From: Mytilus trossulus
Lineage: Eukaryota > Mollusca > Bivalvia > Mytilida > Mytilidae
Direction: 5' to 3'
Length of the DNA stretch: 64,000 nucleotides
Assembly (NCBI RefSeq): GCF_036588685.1
Contig: NW_026963311.1
Coordinates: 806,001 to 870,000, forward strand
The notes under the pieces were generated by a model. It saw only the letters and a program-made list of their open reading frames with translations. It searched no databases and had not been told where the DNA came from. Both the position numbers and the translations under genes were made by a program. Shown here piece by piece: positions 48,042-60,900 of this stretch; within the stretch, counting starts at the first letter, position 1, and every line of letters begins with the position of its first letter.

Positions 48042-51000
48042 CTGAAAGGAAAAAAAGAAGTACAGCTATCAGGATAATAATAATATTTTGTTTTGTTATT
48101 GTGAATAAATATTGATTATCATTTTTAAGAGAATCACTGACGATCTCTTAAGGAAATTTGGTTTGATGCATGTCACATGATATATGTATACAGTCAGCAT
48201 ATATATATTCACATTTAAATATTGACAATTCCGGGATCCACAGTTACTGTATTTCCTGAAAAGATACTTAAGATGATTTGAAAGAGTAGCCTGTTATTTT
48301 CTATACTCTGGCAAATTGACACCCTTAATACATCCTTTGCAATTCATGGTATTTTTATCGAGTGTATGACTGTGATAAATGGGGCTAACCCTGAGTGTAT
48401 TGTTATCTGTTCAACCATGCCTTTAAATCGAATGTACCCTGTCCCTTACTAACACCCCTTTAAGCACACATTCTTTGTTATAACGTATATTCTTCAATGC
48501 TCATTTATTTTTTACCTTCATGTACGGTTCTAGATTATATGTTTGAATATTCTTAAATCAAAAATATCTCTTTTCGAAAATTGTTCATTAGTATGTAAGT
48601 GAAACTTATTTGTGTTTCATTTCCAACTTGCATTTAACACACTAATGTTTTTTGCTAATTATTCTTGATTTTGTTTGATGCCTAATGATTAACATGTATA
48701 CCAATTTTTCTTTCGTCTTCGATGTCGTTGAAAAAACGAACGTTGTACACTGGAAGACGCCAGAAGAACAACAACAGAGAAAGAGGAATATAGAGACGCT
48801 TCTATACTTTGAATAAAACTATTGTGCGAAATATTTGTCATCACTTTTATTTGATTGAGAGTTATTGTTTCCCTTACTTTAAAAGCTAATGGAATGATGT
48901 ACGACCTTAAACTGTAATAGAGTGTTAAATCGTTCATGTTATTCAATTAGGCAACCTCATGAGAATTAACAATTACTCCCATGTTTCATAGAACAGTCCT
49001 TTATTGTCTTTCATACCCGATCTGTTGTTCGCCGTAAACATCACGACGTTTAACCTTTAAATAAAATGGAAGTAAAACGACCATAAACAATACTTTTGTT
49101 AGTTTTTGTTTAACATTGTCAAAACGTTTTATATAGTATTTACGAGACCCTAGCGTGCTTATTAATTATTCAAAGCTAAAAAGTGAATTTGTTATTTTAG
49201 GTATTCAAGAAGAAGATGTTAATTTCATGTTACACACAAACTCGTGTAGTCAAACATGTCATTTGCATTGATTAAAGTGACATTTCACAAGATTGTGATT
49301 ATCAACTACACGTTTCCTTGTATATTGAATCCATGTTTGTTGGTTTGTTCATGACTTAGCTTTGTTGATGTTCTTTTAATTTGCGACATTTTGTTTGTCT
49401 TCTCATAATATGACATATGTACTATATAGTCAATCTAATCATCTTATCATATAAGACATATTTGTTCATTGATAGATATTTGAAAAAAGATATCGACAAA
49501 ATGCAAAATGCTAAATTCTGGTATAACTGATCAGTTAGAGCCACAAATCAACCATAACTACCATGAAGGTAATTAAAAAGTTGTAATTTCAACAATTACA
49601 ACTTTATAGAGACATTACTTTCAATCTTTGTAGACAAGCCCCAAACTCTTCGAGTCTAGCTTCCACCTTATGAATTTCGTGATCTAATATGGTTTTGAAT
49701 GCGTCTACGTCTTCAGGGTTTGGTGCTATAAGAAAAGATAAAAATAACACGAAAATATTATATATTCAATTGAATTTATAACCTCCCTGGCTTTTAATTT
49801 ATTAAATGAATATATCTAAAAGTATACATGTCATCAGTGAAGGATATATAATCATTATAATTGTTGAAGTTATATCCATAGTTTTTTCAGCATTTTCCCT
49901 ACCATCTTATAAATCAAACACGAAAATATTTTCCAAATATAAAAAAAATGGAATATAGATTTTGTTCATCAATAATTGTATTCAGATATTAATTCATACA
50001 TGTATATATTAATTATTACATATCAAAGACAATTTTCATAATATATGAATCAATTGATTAAAAAAAGAGAAAATAATCAATGAAAATGAAAAAAATATAT
50101 ATATCGTTTTATTAATATTAATATACTACATGTCTCTGAATAAATCAAGTCTTGGTGAAATGTTACATGTTTTTCCCGCGACACACATTAGCAGTTTGTC
50201 CGTGAGAATGTTCAGATTGTTCTCAGATTGATATTTTTCATCATTATACGATATTAAGCAAACAAAAACAAATAAATTATTCTCTACAATGTCAAACTTT
50301 ACTTTTCCTTTTAATTAAATTATATCGATTGTTTTCTTCTTTGAATTGTTGTACATTTATCATTTCAGGGCATTCATTTTATAGCCGACTTTTGCGATAT
50401 GAGCTTGGTTCGTTATTTGAAACCATACGATGACATATAGTTCACAATTTCTGTGTCACTGGGTCTCTTGTAGAGAAATGTCACATTCGCAATCAAACCA
50501 CATCATCCTTTATTTAATAGTTTCGCAAATTGTACGGTCTTAATTACATGTAAATGGGGAGGTTTTCCTACACTGCTTTTTGATACTGAAAGAATAATAA
50601 CAGCAACCACAGGATAGCCGAACTGACTGTTGATGACATAAACTTTATCTAATATAATCTAAGATATATGGTATATTCTCCATTTTTTTTTATTAACACG
50701 TGTCAAATATAGATATGACCGAAAGCGGATACTACATTGAGACAATATCCTAACGACCATCATCCGACCCAAATAACACATCCCGAGGTAATATGCGGTC
50801 AAAGGTGTGAATACTTCAAGGTCCTAATATCTGAACAAACCAGAGACAAGAAAAGTTGTTAATGAATTTTATTTTAGAAGTCTTTCCAAAAAATATCAGC
50901 TATATCATTTTTTCATACACATTTTTTAATGAACCAGAACAACCTCTAAAAATGTGGCTGACGGGGTACACGCTGTTTTAAAGATTCATGATTTTAACTT

Positions 51001-51098
51001 ACAATGATATAGTTCAGAAGAGGAAAGCAATTCGTTCATCTCTACACAATATACCAATATTACGTAGTCATCTGTTTTGTGAACGTTCTTGGCATACC
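47829..51098 (-). CDS. Universal stress protein gene D, exons 2-4 (first exon not found)
   Basis: The exons are 51003-51098, 49619-49725 and 47829-48041, with GT/AG borders and the cluster's phase pattern. They give an open frame of 138 residues after the split first codon. Exon 2 is 15 bp longer than in A and B and ends [10 protein letters not shown]. Exon 3 encodes [20 protein letters not shown] and on to CLQRLK. Exon 4 holds the nucleotide motif [16 protein letters not shown] and ends in a Lys-rich tail, EEKKK. It is the most divergent member of the cluster. Exon 1, which should encode the KTVVIAFDGSD-type strand, was not seen between 51099 and 64000. With its intron enlarged by the 6-kb retrotransposon, it probably lies just beyond the right edge. 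Confidence 0.88.
49619..49725 (-). CDS. USP-D exon 3
   Basis: This is 107 bp, identical in length to exon 3 of B and C. It has an acceptor TTATAG and a donor GTAATG. Confidence 0.87.
51003..51098 (-). CDS. USP-D exon 2
   Basis: This 96-bp exon (acceptor ATTTTAG, donor GTAAGT) encodes [20 protein letters not shown] and five residues more than the paralogues. Confidence 0.85.
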
Positions 51099-52309
51099 CT
51101 AAAATAACAATCATTACATGTTATGGCTTCAATTTAACCATTATTGAAAACAGTCAAACTAGAATTTAACCATTGTATAAACTAGCAAACTAAAATGAGA
51201 AAATGTAGCATAATGATAATTTAGCATGCAAACCGTGTTAACGAAGAATGTTTATCTCGTGATTACATCGGTTTTATCTACACAAATTCTATACTACATC
51301 GCTGAGAACAGTTTTAGTTTTGCAATGATGTTTTATCAATAGTGATGCATTATTACCATGCGTGTCGTATGTTTATACGTCCAGAGATAATTGGCATATC
51401 TATTCATGTCAATTATTCATAACAGGCATTGGCGTTGATATCTTTTGATAAAGTGTTGTTTCGGACAGGAAATTGGTTTTTGATCTGTACTATTGTAGAA
51501 ATAGAGCAAACAAAATCAAACGATTGAGGGTTATTGTCATTCAGAAGCTTCAAATTAAAAAAAAACAACATCAGAAGGGCTTTGTCATTATTATTGTTTT
51601 AACATACAAAAACCTATATTTTTTTTATAGGGACAATTTTTTTTTAAACAATGTTGTTTTTAAATTTTAAACGATTTTTCGAAATTTCAAAATCAAACAA
51701 TTTCTAAAACAAAAAGTACCCACCCATGCCGCCTTACATACGAAGAATGCTTGGTTCCTTAAATCATAGGTGACATTTTACGTGCTATTTACAGTTAAAT
51801 GATTTGTAATGCTATTCGTTCTTTTATTTGTATATTTCTTCCCTTCCTTCTGTCATACCTTTTGATAAAACTCGAAATTAAAAATGTACTATCCAAAAGT
51901 AGTAATGTAGTACAGGGAATTAAAAACAAATAAAAATAAAAATAAAAAACAAATCATAGGTCACAAAATAATTTAAAAAAATGCAATTCAGAACAGTACA
52001 TGGTTTGTAAAAAAGCAAAGAAAGGGCCTGTTATGAACAGCAAAATGATTCTCCGCATTTTTTAGACTCATCATTATAAATGTGGTTCGTGCTATGCATG
52101 AAGTACAATGTAAGAAATGGTGAGTTACTCTTATTAAACGTACATTTGCTTTTTACCAAATAGGAAGAAATAAGACCACTTTCAAAGGGGAAATCTGAAT
52201 CAATAACTTGTTTTTATGCGCTCTTAAACAAAGTCTTACACTTTTTAATACTGTAACATATGGAATTGAGTACAATTTTTCAATCCTACTAGTGAACATG
52301 CAAAGAAAC

Positions 52310-52460
52310 TCATCATATTTACCAGGATTAAATTTTGTACTTACGCCAGACGCGCGTTCTGTTTACAAAAGAGTCATCAGTGACGCTCGAACCCAAAATA
52401 GGCCAAATAAAGTACGAAGTTGAAGAGCATTGGTGACCTAAACGTTTTGCCAAATACAGT
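52310..52460 (+). repeat. GACGCGCG-family repeat, truncated copy
   Basis: It contains ACGCCAGACGCGCGTTCTGT and GTACGAAGTTGAAGAGCATT. It forms an inverted pair with the copy at 53360-53545. Confidence 0.7.
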
Positions 52461-53359
52461 AGTAATCGACAAAAGCACTTAACACTAATACAGTATAACA
52501 TTGAAGCACACAAATAAGCACACGTACATTAAACATTGTAACATCTCTAAGACTTCTGTTTTTGTTTCAAATTGCAAGATTAAAAGTCCTGTTAGACCAG
52601 TTTTTACGAATGAATATTAATAGGCCTGCCCTGACGGATTATTTGATATCTTACTGAGCAACTATAGTAATATAACATAGTCATATTTTCTATGTTTTTA
52701 TGCGTGGTCAGTCCAATATTGGAAGTGTTGAATTACATATTCCATTTAAGTAAGTTTAGTATATAACATGATAATTGTGAACATAAAATAGAGAGTAAAA
52801 TAAAATGAGTTGCTTTCGTGCTTCTTGTTTTTGTTTGTTTGAAAACCGTAGCTGAAACAAGTGGTAAGTTCTATCATCAGATTCTATTGACTATTGTGCT
52901 GGACCGACTAATTTTATTTACTTACAATCAATATGACACAAAATGATATTCATAAATGCTTCATATGTAATTTATAATTCATGTCAGGAAGTCATTTTTC
53001 AAAGAAAACCTACAGAGGAGACAACAAAGGAAATTGTAGAATATCTCATACATATTGATAATGTATAAACTAATTTGCACTGCATATTAAACTAGATTAG
53101 AAACTATTCTCCACGTCAAAAACCTTATAGTTGAATGGGGTCATAAATACATATTAATTCAATCGTCGATAACGAAAAAGCAGTTTCCTCGTCAATTCTT
53201 TTTAATATTTGCGAAGTGTAAAACTCGATGGTTATAAGTTTCTAAGTTTAAAAAACATTAATGTTCAATGAATTTTAATATCTCTGATGAAACGAGAGGG
53301 TGCTACAGAGTAAAGGCTTATAAAAAAAACATTGCTAATTAACAATAAATTTGTTGTCA

Positions 53360-53545
53360 GGCATAGATTACCTTAGCTGTATTTGGCAAAACTTTTAGGA
53401 ATTTTGGTCATCAATGCTCTTCAACTTCGTACTTTATTTGGCCTTTTTAACCTTTTTGGATTCGAGCATCACTGATGAGTCTTTTGTAGACGAAACGCGC
53501 GTCTGGCGTATATACAAAATTTAGTCCTGGTATCTATGATGAGTT
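53360..53545 (-). repeat. GACGCGCG-family repeat, minus-strand copy
   Basis: It is the reverse complement of the family consensus, with AGACGAAACGCGCGTCTGGC on the plus strand. Confidence 0.7.
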
Positions 53546-53772
53546 TATTTGCATGTAATGTAATGTTTAACCAATAAAACTGAAAACAAATGCATGCTAA
53601 TTATCATACGTCTAATGTATTTTGTTTTTGTATTAGTTAAAATTAAGAATAATGGAAAAAAAAATCACACGTTACAAGAATCTGGCATGAGACTATTAAG
53701 ACTAGTTATATAAGCAACAATGTACAATAAAAATTGTGTCTGTATCTTATACTTTAGTATGGAGAATAATTC

Positions 53773-53889
53773 ATTCATGTCAATATTATATTTGTTAAAT
53801 ATAAAGTTAAAATTCATGTCAATATTATATTTGTTAAATATAAAGTTAAAATTCATGTCAATATTATATTTGTTAAATATAAAGTTAAA
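53773..53889 (+). repeat. Three exact 39-bp tandem units
   Basis: ATTCATGTCAATATTATATT starts at 53773, 53812 and 53851. The units look identical, so the expansion is recent. Because 39 is divisible by 3, both strands read as repeated peptides, which are artefacts. Confidence 0.9.
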
Positions 53890-55477
53890 ACATGGGTGTT
53901 TTTGCTTTCAGCATCGATTTCTTGAAGACAAAATAAAATTTAGCATGCTCTTGTGTATAATCATGAGTTAAACTAAACAAAAACCATTATTGTCAGACAA
54001 TTATAACTAGCAGCTGGAAAAAAGAAAAAAAGTCTTCTTTAAAATTTTGGCTTTTAGAAATCTGTTTATTTCAAAACATCATGACAAAAGTTTGACCAAA
54101 TGTTGTTGTAAGTTTTCATAGAAATTATGAAATAGTTTGTTATTCTTTAAAGAGATTTTAAAATAAAAAATGACAGTCCATGTGCAAACTGTCGGCTGAT
54201 AATGCACCAAAGATAACCCATCTCATATGATATATAAGATAGAACACATCAGTATTAAATTCACACAGTAAACCTTGATTTGTGCAGCGAAGGAGGAACG
54301 TCGGCACAAGAACGTAATAAAAAGGCTTTTAATCAGAATAATTATGTATCAATATTTGATATTATCAGACATTGCTGTGATATTTTTATTTATACTAAAA
54401 CTGTTTAGTTGATGAAAAAGACACGAAGAAAATCCCGCAAGGTCACATGCAATAATTATTTCTTTCATGTGCAATAAGTATCATACGTAGAATAGAAACG
54501 TTTTCCTATTTGATCCTTTCCAATTAATTCTCTTGAAATTAAATTCCCGAACTTTAGCCTATGTACAAAATGTAATCCTTATTACATGGAACTTATGGCA
54601 AATATGATTAAAAGTAAATTTGCATTGTATTTGGATCAATAACAGTGAACAATAAGGAACGAATATTCTTTGCTGTAGATATTATTATCAAAAGTACACT
54701 TAAACAAACATTACATTCTTTGACGTCCCTTGAATATCTTTTGCTAATCAGGTATTGCTTGAGTGTCAATTGACAATAAAAAAAACCCAAGTGTCTGTTG
54801 TATCAATACGCTCCTGTAGATAACTCGTGTATCTATTTATGTCAATATGTCATGAACGATATTTCAGTGATGTTGTTTTTTTAAGATTTTTTATCAGACA
54901 CATATCCCATTCTGACCATTATTATCTAAGAATATAGCACTCTGTAGTATTCCGTAAGTCAGAAGTTATATATTAATCTGTAACCAACGTTCTCTTGACA
55001 GAGTTATTTTAAACTGCATATGTTTATATAACATGTATAATAAACAGAATCGTGTTGTACAATCATTGCGTCTGTTATTTTGGGGAGATGTGGGGTATAC
55101 ACTAACCAGACACTAACCAAACAAAAACAATAACCAACATATATCTATTGGGCAACATTAGTGAATTGGTTAAACTGTTTCTTAAGATCACATCCTTCCC
55201 CTGTATGTCCCGGTTTGTGGATTAGCAACAACGTAGATTAAAGGAAATACACTAAAAATTAGAAGAAGATCAAGTACTTAACTTAAAACTATAAATGATA
55301 TGATAGACTACAAAAATGTAAACAATATTGAATAAACCCCATTCTTATGTGTGTGCGAAACGTAGATATGTCAAATATTTGCAGAACCCATATTGATAAA
55401 AATTCTATTAATTCTTATTCATTGCTGTACTAATGTTTAACACTAACACATGAACGCGAAACATGTTTACGTATTGT

Positions 55478-55812
55478 TATGCGTTTACTTTTCTACATTG
55501 GTTAGAGGGTTGAGATCTCACAAACATGCTTAACCCCGCCGCATTTTTGCGCCTGTCCCAAGTCAGGAGCCTCTGGCCTTTGTTAGTCTTGTATTATTTT
55601 AATTTTAGTTTCTTGTGTACAATTTGGATATTAGTATGGCGTTTATTTTCACTGGACTAGTATATATTTGTTTAGGGGCCAGCTGAAGGACGCCTCCGGG
55701 TGCAGGAATTTCTCGCTACATTGAAGACCTGTTGGTGACCTTCTGCTGTTGTTTGTTATTTGGTAGGGTTGTTGTCTCTTTGACACATTCCTCATTTCCA
55801 TTCTCAATTTTA
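55478..55812 (+). mobile_element. 5'-truncated Penelope-like 3' tail
   Basis: It shares TCTACATTGGTTAGAGGGTT, GCCTGTCCCAAGTCAGGAGC and the CACATTCC...CTCAATTTTATTT end with 21180-21545. Confidence 0.7.
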
Positions 55813-55920
55813 TTTCGATTCTTTTCTAATAGTTGTAATTAATCACAAACAAACACAGATGACCATCAATATTTTTATTTCACTTATGTGTTGCAAACTG
55901 ATAATCATTATTATACACTG

Positions 55921-56460
55921 AAATAAACTCATCATAGATACCAGGATTTAAATTTTATATTTACGCCAGACGCGCGTTTCGTCTACAAGACACTCATCAG
56001 TGACGCTCGAATTAAAAAATGTTTAAAAGGCCAAATAGCTATAGAGTACGAAGTTGAAGAGCATTGAGGACCAAAAATTCCTAAAAGTTTTGCCAAATAC
56101 AGCTAAGGCAATATATTCCTGTGGTAGAAAAGCCTTAGTTTTTCAAAAATTCAAAGTTTTGGTAACAGTTAATTTATAATTATGAACATATCAATGATAA
56201 CTCAAGTCAACACAGAAGTGCTGACTACTGGGCTGGTGATAATTACTCTCGGGGAAAATAAATCTCCACCAGCAGTGGCATCGAGCCAGTGGTTGCAAAT
56301 AAACTCATTATAGATATTAGGATTAAAATTTTATATTTACGCCAGACGCGCGTTTCGTCTACAAAAGACTCATCAGTGACGTTCGAATTAAAAAATGTTT
56401 AAGAGACCAAATAGCTATAGAGTACGAAGTTGAAGATCATTGAGGATCAAAATTTCCTAA
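55921..56460 (+). repeat. Tandem pair of the GACGCGCG-family repeat, about 376-bp spacing
   Basis: Units start AAATAAACTCAT at 55921 and 56297. The first is full length and ends in the CTGGGCTGGTGATAA hairpin region; the second stops near 56460. It has the same architecture as 25837-26540. Confidence 0.7.
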
Positions 56461-57271
56461 AATGAACTCTTGTTATTGCATCTTTATCTGGAATTGTCAC
56501 ACCTCTTATAATAATATACAACTGCGACATTTAACAGTTCTTATCTTTGATAAGCCATTTTACAGTTTTTATCAAATGAAGTCAACAATATTCTACATAA
56601 ATCTAAGGGTACAAATAAGCATATGTTGTGTATCAAATCCAGATGAATCAAGGTTAATACGCATGCCTTGCTAAAAAATTAAGTGCATGATGGGAAGAAA
56701 ATTAATATGATGTTTATGTGTGTAGGACCCTGGACCAAGATAGTACTCCCAACCGCGATATTGAAGTTGAAATACGACGGTTTGACGTTGAAGAGCATTT
56801 TTGTCACGTTGAAGAACGATGACGACATTGGGACGTTATCTTGGTGTTTGATACGCCAAAGTGCGATGATGGCAACGCTGAAGTGTGGTGGATTACATAA
56901 ACTATTTTTTCAATGATTTTGATATCAATGTAGACGTCACTTTTAATTGTTCATAAGGGGGATTTACTTTCAATACTATGGGAAATGGATGAAAACTACA
57001 AGGGAAAGAGGGTAAATATTACCTTCTGCGATGTACTTTTTATTAAAATGTGTTTTAGATGTATGAAGCAGCGTGGCCTTCTTTGAATAAATATGTACCC
57101 GCAGACTCTCCGAAATATAATATAACGGTAAACGAGAAAATCATGAGTGTAACAAAATAAAGAAAAGTGCTAACGCAGAATTATATTCATATTCAGATAT
57201 TTAAAGAGGGCGATCTCTCGTCTAGTATGCAACTATAACTTATGACATACATAGACAATGCAAATGTGTAT

Positions 57272-57878
57272 TGTTACGGCCAGAAATCGCCTTTAAATTG
57301 TAGCCAACAAAAGACACAAATCAATAGTAAAATTTAACAATATTTAATATACAAAAGTTTACAAAAGGTATTATACAAATATTACTGTTAACTTAACTGT
57401 CAAAATATGAGTCCAATCTGTTATCTTTATCTGTATCCGGAAATCTTTCGGAATCCAATTTGAATATTACGTTCACTACTAATGTCACAATCCAGTATGA
57501 TGTTGTTTGTAGAATAAAACTGTCAATCCAAATGCTGTGAATACTAATGTCTATCAATGTCTATGTCCAAGTTTAATTATTATGAGAGTTTAACTTTAGT
57601 GTCTGTATATATAGTGTTGTCATGGAAAATTCTAGAACACTCTATAATGGAACATTGTGGAAAATCCTGGAAAGTTACAACGGAAGTTTCTGGAATAACG
57701 TAGAAGTTTAAATTACGCATCTTTTATAAGGATCATTCTAGAAAGTTCCAATCATTCTGTGATTGTTCCAGTGATTCCTAAACTGCACAGTTATATAATT
57801 ATTTGGTAAAAAACTATCAGGCCATACAACACAAATTAGGCCAACATAAATAAATACAATAATTACAATATCATAACA
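57272..57878 (-). repeat. 3' LTR
   Basis: 607 bp, TGTTATGATATTG... to ...GGCCGTAACA on the minus strand. It differs from the 5' LTR at two positions. Confidence 0.95.
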
Positions 57879-57894
57879 CCTCCCCCCTTAAAAG
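57879..57894 (-). promoter_or_regulatory. Polypurine tract
   Basis: CTTTTAAGGGGGGAGG lies directly before the 3' LTR on the minus strand; it primes plus-strand DNA synthesis. Confidence 0.85.
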
Positions 57895-57962
57895 AAGTTT
57901 TAGTGTAACAAAAACTTATCATGAATAATATGAACAAAAAAACAAAGTATATTCAAAGTGAT

Positions 57963-60900
57963 TTAATAAGCTCTAGATAAAGCATCTGCTAATACATTAT
58001 CTTTACCCTTAATATGTTTTACAATTACATCATATTCCTGTAACAATAAACTCCACCTAGTCAACCTCTGATTCTTGTTTCTCATTTTATGCATGAAGGT
58101 GAGAGGATTATGATCAGTATAAACAATAATAGGATATACAGTGGGATTCAAATAGACATCAAAATGTTGAAGTGCTAACAACATTGCAAAACACTCTTTT
58201 TCAATAGTTGAATAATTTTTCTGATGTTTATCTAATTTCTTAGAAAAATATGATATAGGTTTTTCAACATTATCATCTGTCTCTTGATATAAAATAGCTC
58301 CTATTCCTACATCGATTGCATCAACGGCAAGTTTAAATTGTTTTTCAAAGTCTGGAGTAATCAGAACTGGACTATTAATTAAAAGTGATTTGCTATTTTC
58401 AAAAGCTTTTTGACAATTTTCGCTCCAGATAAATTTAGAGTCTTTTCGTAAAAGATGAGTCAATGGTTGAACAACAGTAGCAAAATTTGAACAAAATTTC
58501 CTGTAAAATCCAATCATGCCTAAATATCTCATAAGTTGTTTTCTATTTGTAGGAGGAGGAAATTTGGAAATAGCTTCCACTTTAGCCATTATAGGTTTTA
58601 CTTGACCTTGGCCAACTGTATGCCCTAAATAATCAACAGTGGCCTGACAAAATTCACTTTTACCAAGATTAACAGTCAAATTTGATTTTGACAAGCTATC
58701 AAAAGTATCATACAAATGTGTTAAATGCTGTTCCCAGCTATCACTACATACAATAAGATCATCAATATAAGCATAACAACAGTCTAAATCTTTTATAACA
58801 TTATTGATCATTCTTTGAAATGTAGCTGGAGCACTTTTCATGCCAAATGGCATTACAGTATATTGAAATAAGCCATCTGGTGTAACAAAAGCTGATATTT
58901 CACGAGCTCTCTGTGTCAATGGAACTTGCCAATAACCTTTCAATAAATCAAATTTGCTCACAAATTTTGCTTGACCAATATTGTCAATACAATCGTCTAT
59001 CCTTGGAATCGGATAGGAATCAGATTTTGAGACTGAATTTACTTTTCTGAAATCAGTCACGAAACGAAAAGTTTTATCTGGTTTTGGCACAAGGAGACAA
59101 GGAGAGCTCCATTCACTGTTACTCGGCTCAATAATATCATTGTCAAGCATATATTTAATTTCTTTTCTCATAACTTCAAGTTTGAGTGGATTGAGCCTGT
59201 AAGGATGTTGCTTAATTGGAGAAGCATCTCCGACATCAACATCATGACAAACAGCAGTGGTTTTGTTTGGCACATCTGGAAAAAGATTTTTAAAAGAAAA
59301 TACCAAAGTTTTTATTTCTTCTCTACGATCAAAAGACAGATGTGCAAGTTTTGAATCTAAATTTGACAAAATTTCTGAATTTTTCAATCTAACTGTCTCT
59401 TCCATAGTTTTACAACTAAAAGTTGGTTCAATTACAACTGGTTTGTCATGATTGTTTTCACATTTAACCATGCCTAAAGTGGCAACTGGTTTACTCTCAC
59501 ATTCATGAGTACGCTCAAAATATGGTTTTAACATATTAATATGACACACTCTATTTTGTTTGCGCCGACCTGGAGTTTTTACAATATAATTCAAATCATT
59601 AATTTTACTCTCTATTGTATAAGGACCACAATATTTAGCCTGTAAAGGATGTCCAGGGACTGGCAAAAACACAAGTACCTTATCACCAGGCTCAAAAACT
59701 CTGTCCCTGGCATCTTTATCATACCATATTTTCATCTTGTTTTGTACATTTTTCAAGTTTTTCTGAGCAATTTGACAAGCAGTATACAGTTTTTCTTTAA
59801 ATCTAGATACATAGTCTAAAAGATTCAAGTCAGTATGTTCAGTAAGCCACTTTTCCTTAATCAATTTTAACGGTCCTCTTACAGTATGACCAAATACCAA
59901 TTCAAAGGGACATAATCCAAGGGATTTTTGAACAGCCTCTCGGACTGCAAAAAGTAGAAAATGAACTCCATCGTCCCAGTCTCTGTCAAATTGAAGACAA
60001 AAAGTTCTAATCATGTTCTTCAATGTTTGATGAAAACGTTCTAAGGCACCTTGAGATTCTGGATGATAAGCACTTGATCTGTACTGAGCAATCCCTAACT
60101 GGTATACGACTTGCTGAAATAAACCTGACATGAAATTTGATCCCTGGTCGGACTGTATAGACTTAGGAAGTCCTACTAATGTGAAAAATTTGATCAAAGC
60201 TTTGACGATAGTAGGTGTCTTGATATTTCTGAGCGGAATAGCTTCAGGAAAGCGGGTAGATGTACACATGATTGTCAATAAATATGCATTTCCGGTCTTG
60301 GTCTTTGGTAAAGGTCCAACGCAATCAATTAGAACTCTGCTGAAAGGTTCGTCAAAGGCTGGAATAGGCAGAAGTGGTGCTGGTGGTATTTTCTGGTTAG
60401 GCTTACCAACAACCTGGCATATATGACATGATTTGCAGTATTCTGCGACATCATTTCTAAGTCTGGGCCAGTAGAAATGCTGCAAGATCTTAAGGCAAGT
60501 CTTCCTTATACCTAAGTGTCCAGCCAAGGGGGTGTCATGGGCAAGACCAATAATTTCTCGCCGATAAACTTTAGGCACCACAACTTGGTATACCACTCTC
60601 CATTCCTCCTCTGGGGTAGCATCAGGAGGCCTCCACTTCCTCATTAAAATGCCGTCTTGATGGAAATAGCATTCAGCCTCTTTGTCTGCTTCCTCCTGTG
60701 GTTGAGCCCTCTGGCTGAGCTGAAGAACCTCAGGGTCTTTTTGTTGTTCTTCGAGTAAATTCTTTCGGTCTAATGAATGGCTGTTTACATCTGGCCATGG
60801 CATAATAACATTTTTGTTAACACTAGGTGGTTTTATAATGGCCTTTTCTGAGTTACTAGGATCTGCAATATCAGCTATAAAAGTGTCAGAAAGGTCCATG

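Larger units (their letters stand above)
51099..57267. other. Upstream of USP-D exon 2 (probable intron 1)
   Basis: This is AT-rich sequence with several dispersed repeats listed separately. Introns 2 (49726-51002) and 3 (48042-49618) of gene D hold nothing notable. At 56690-56890 a stretch of unusually mixed composition repeats GACGTTGAAG-like phrases and contains an open frame with no recognisable product. Confidence 0.5.

Noticed and set aside
53665-53971. Repetitive peptides over the 39-bp array
   Set aside because: Same artefact: three exact 39-bp units keep both strands open.
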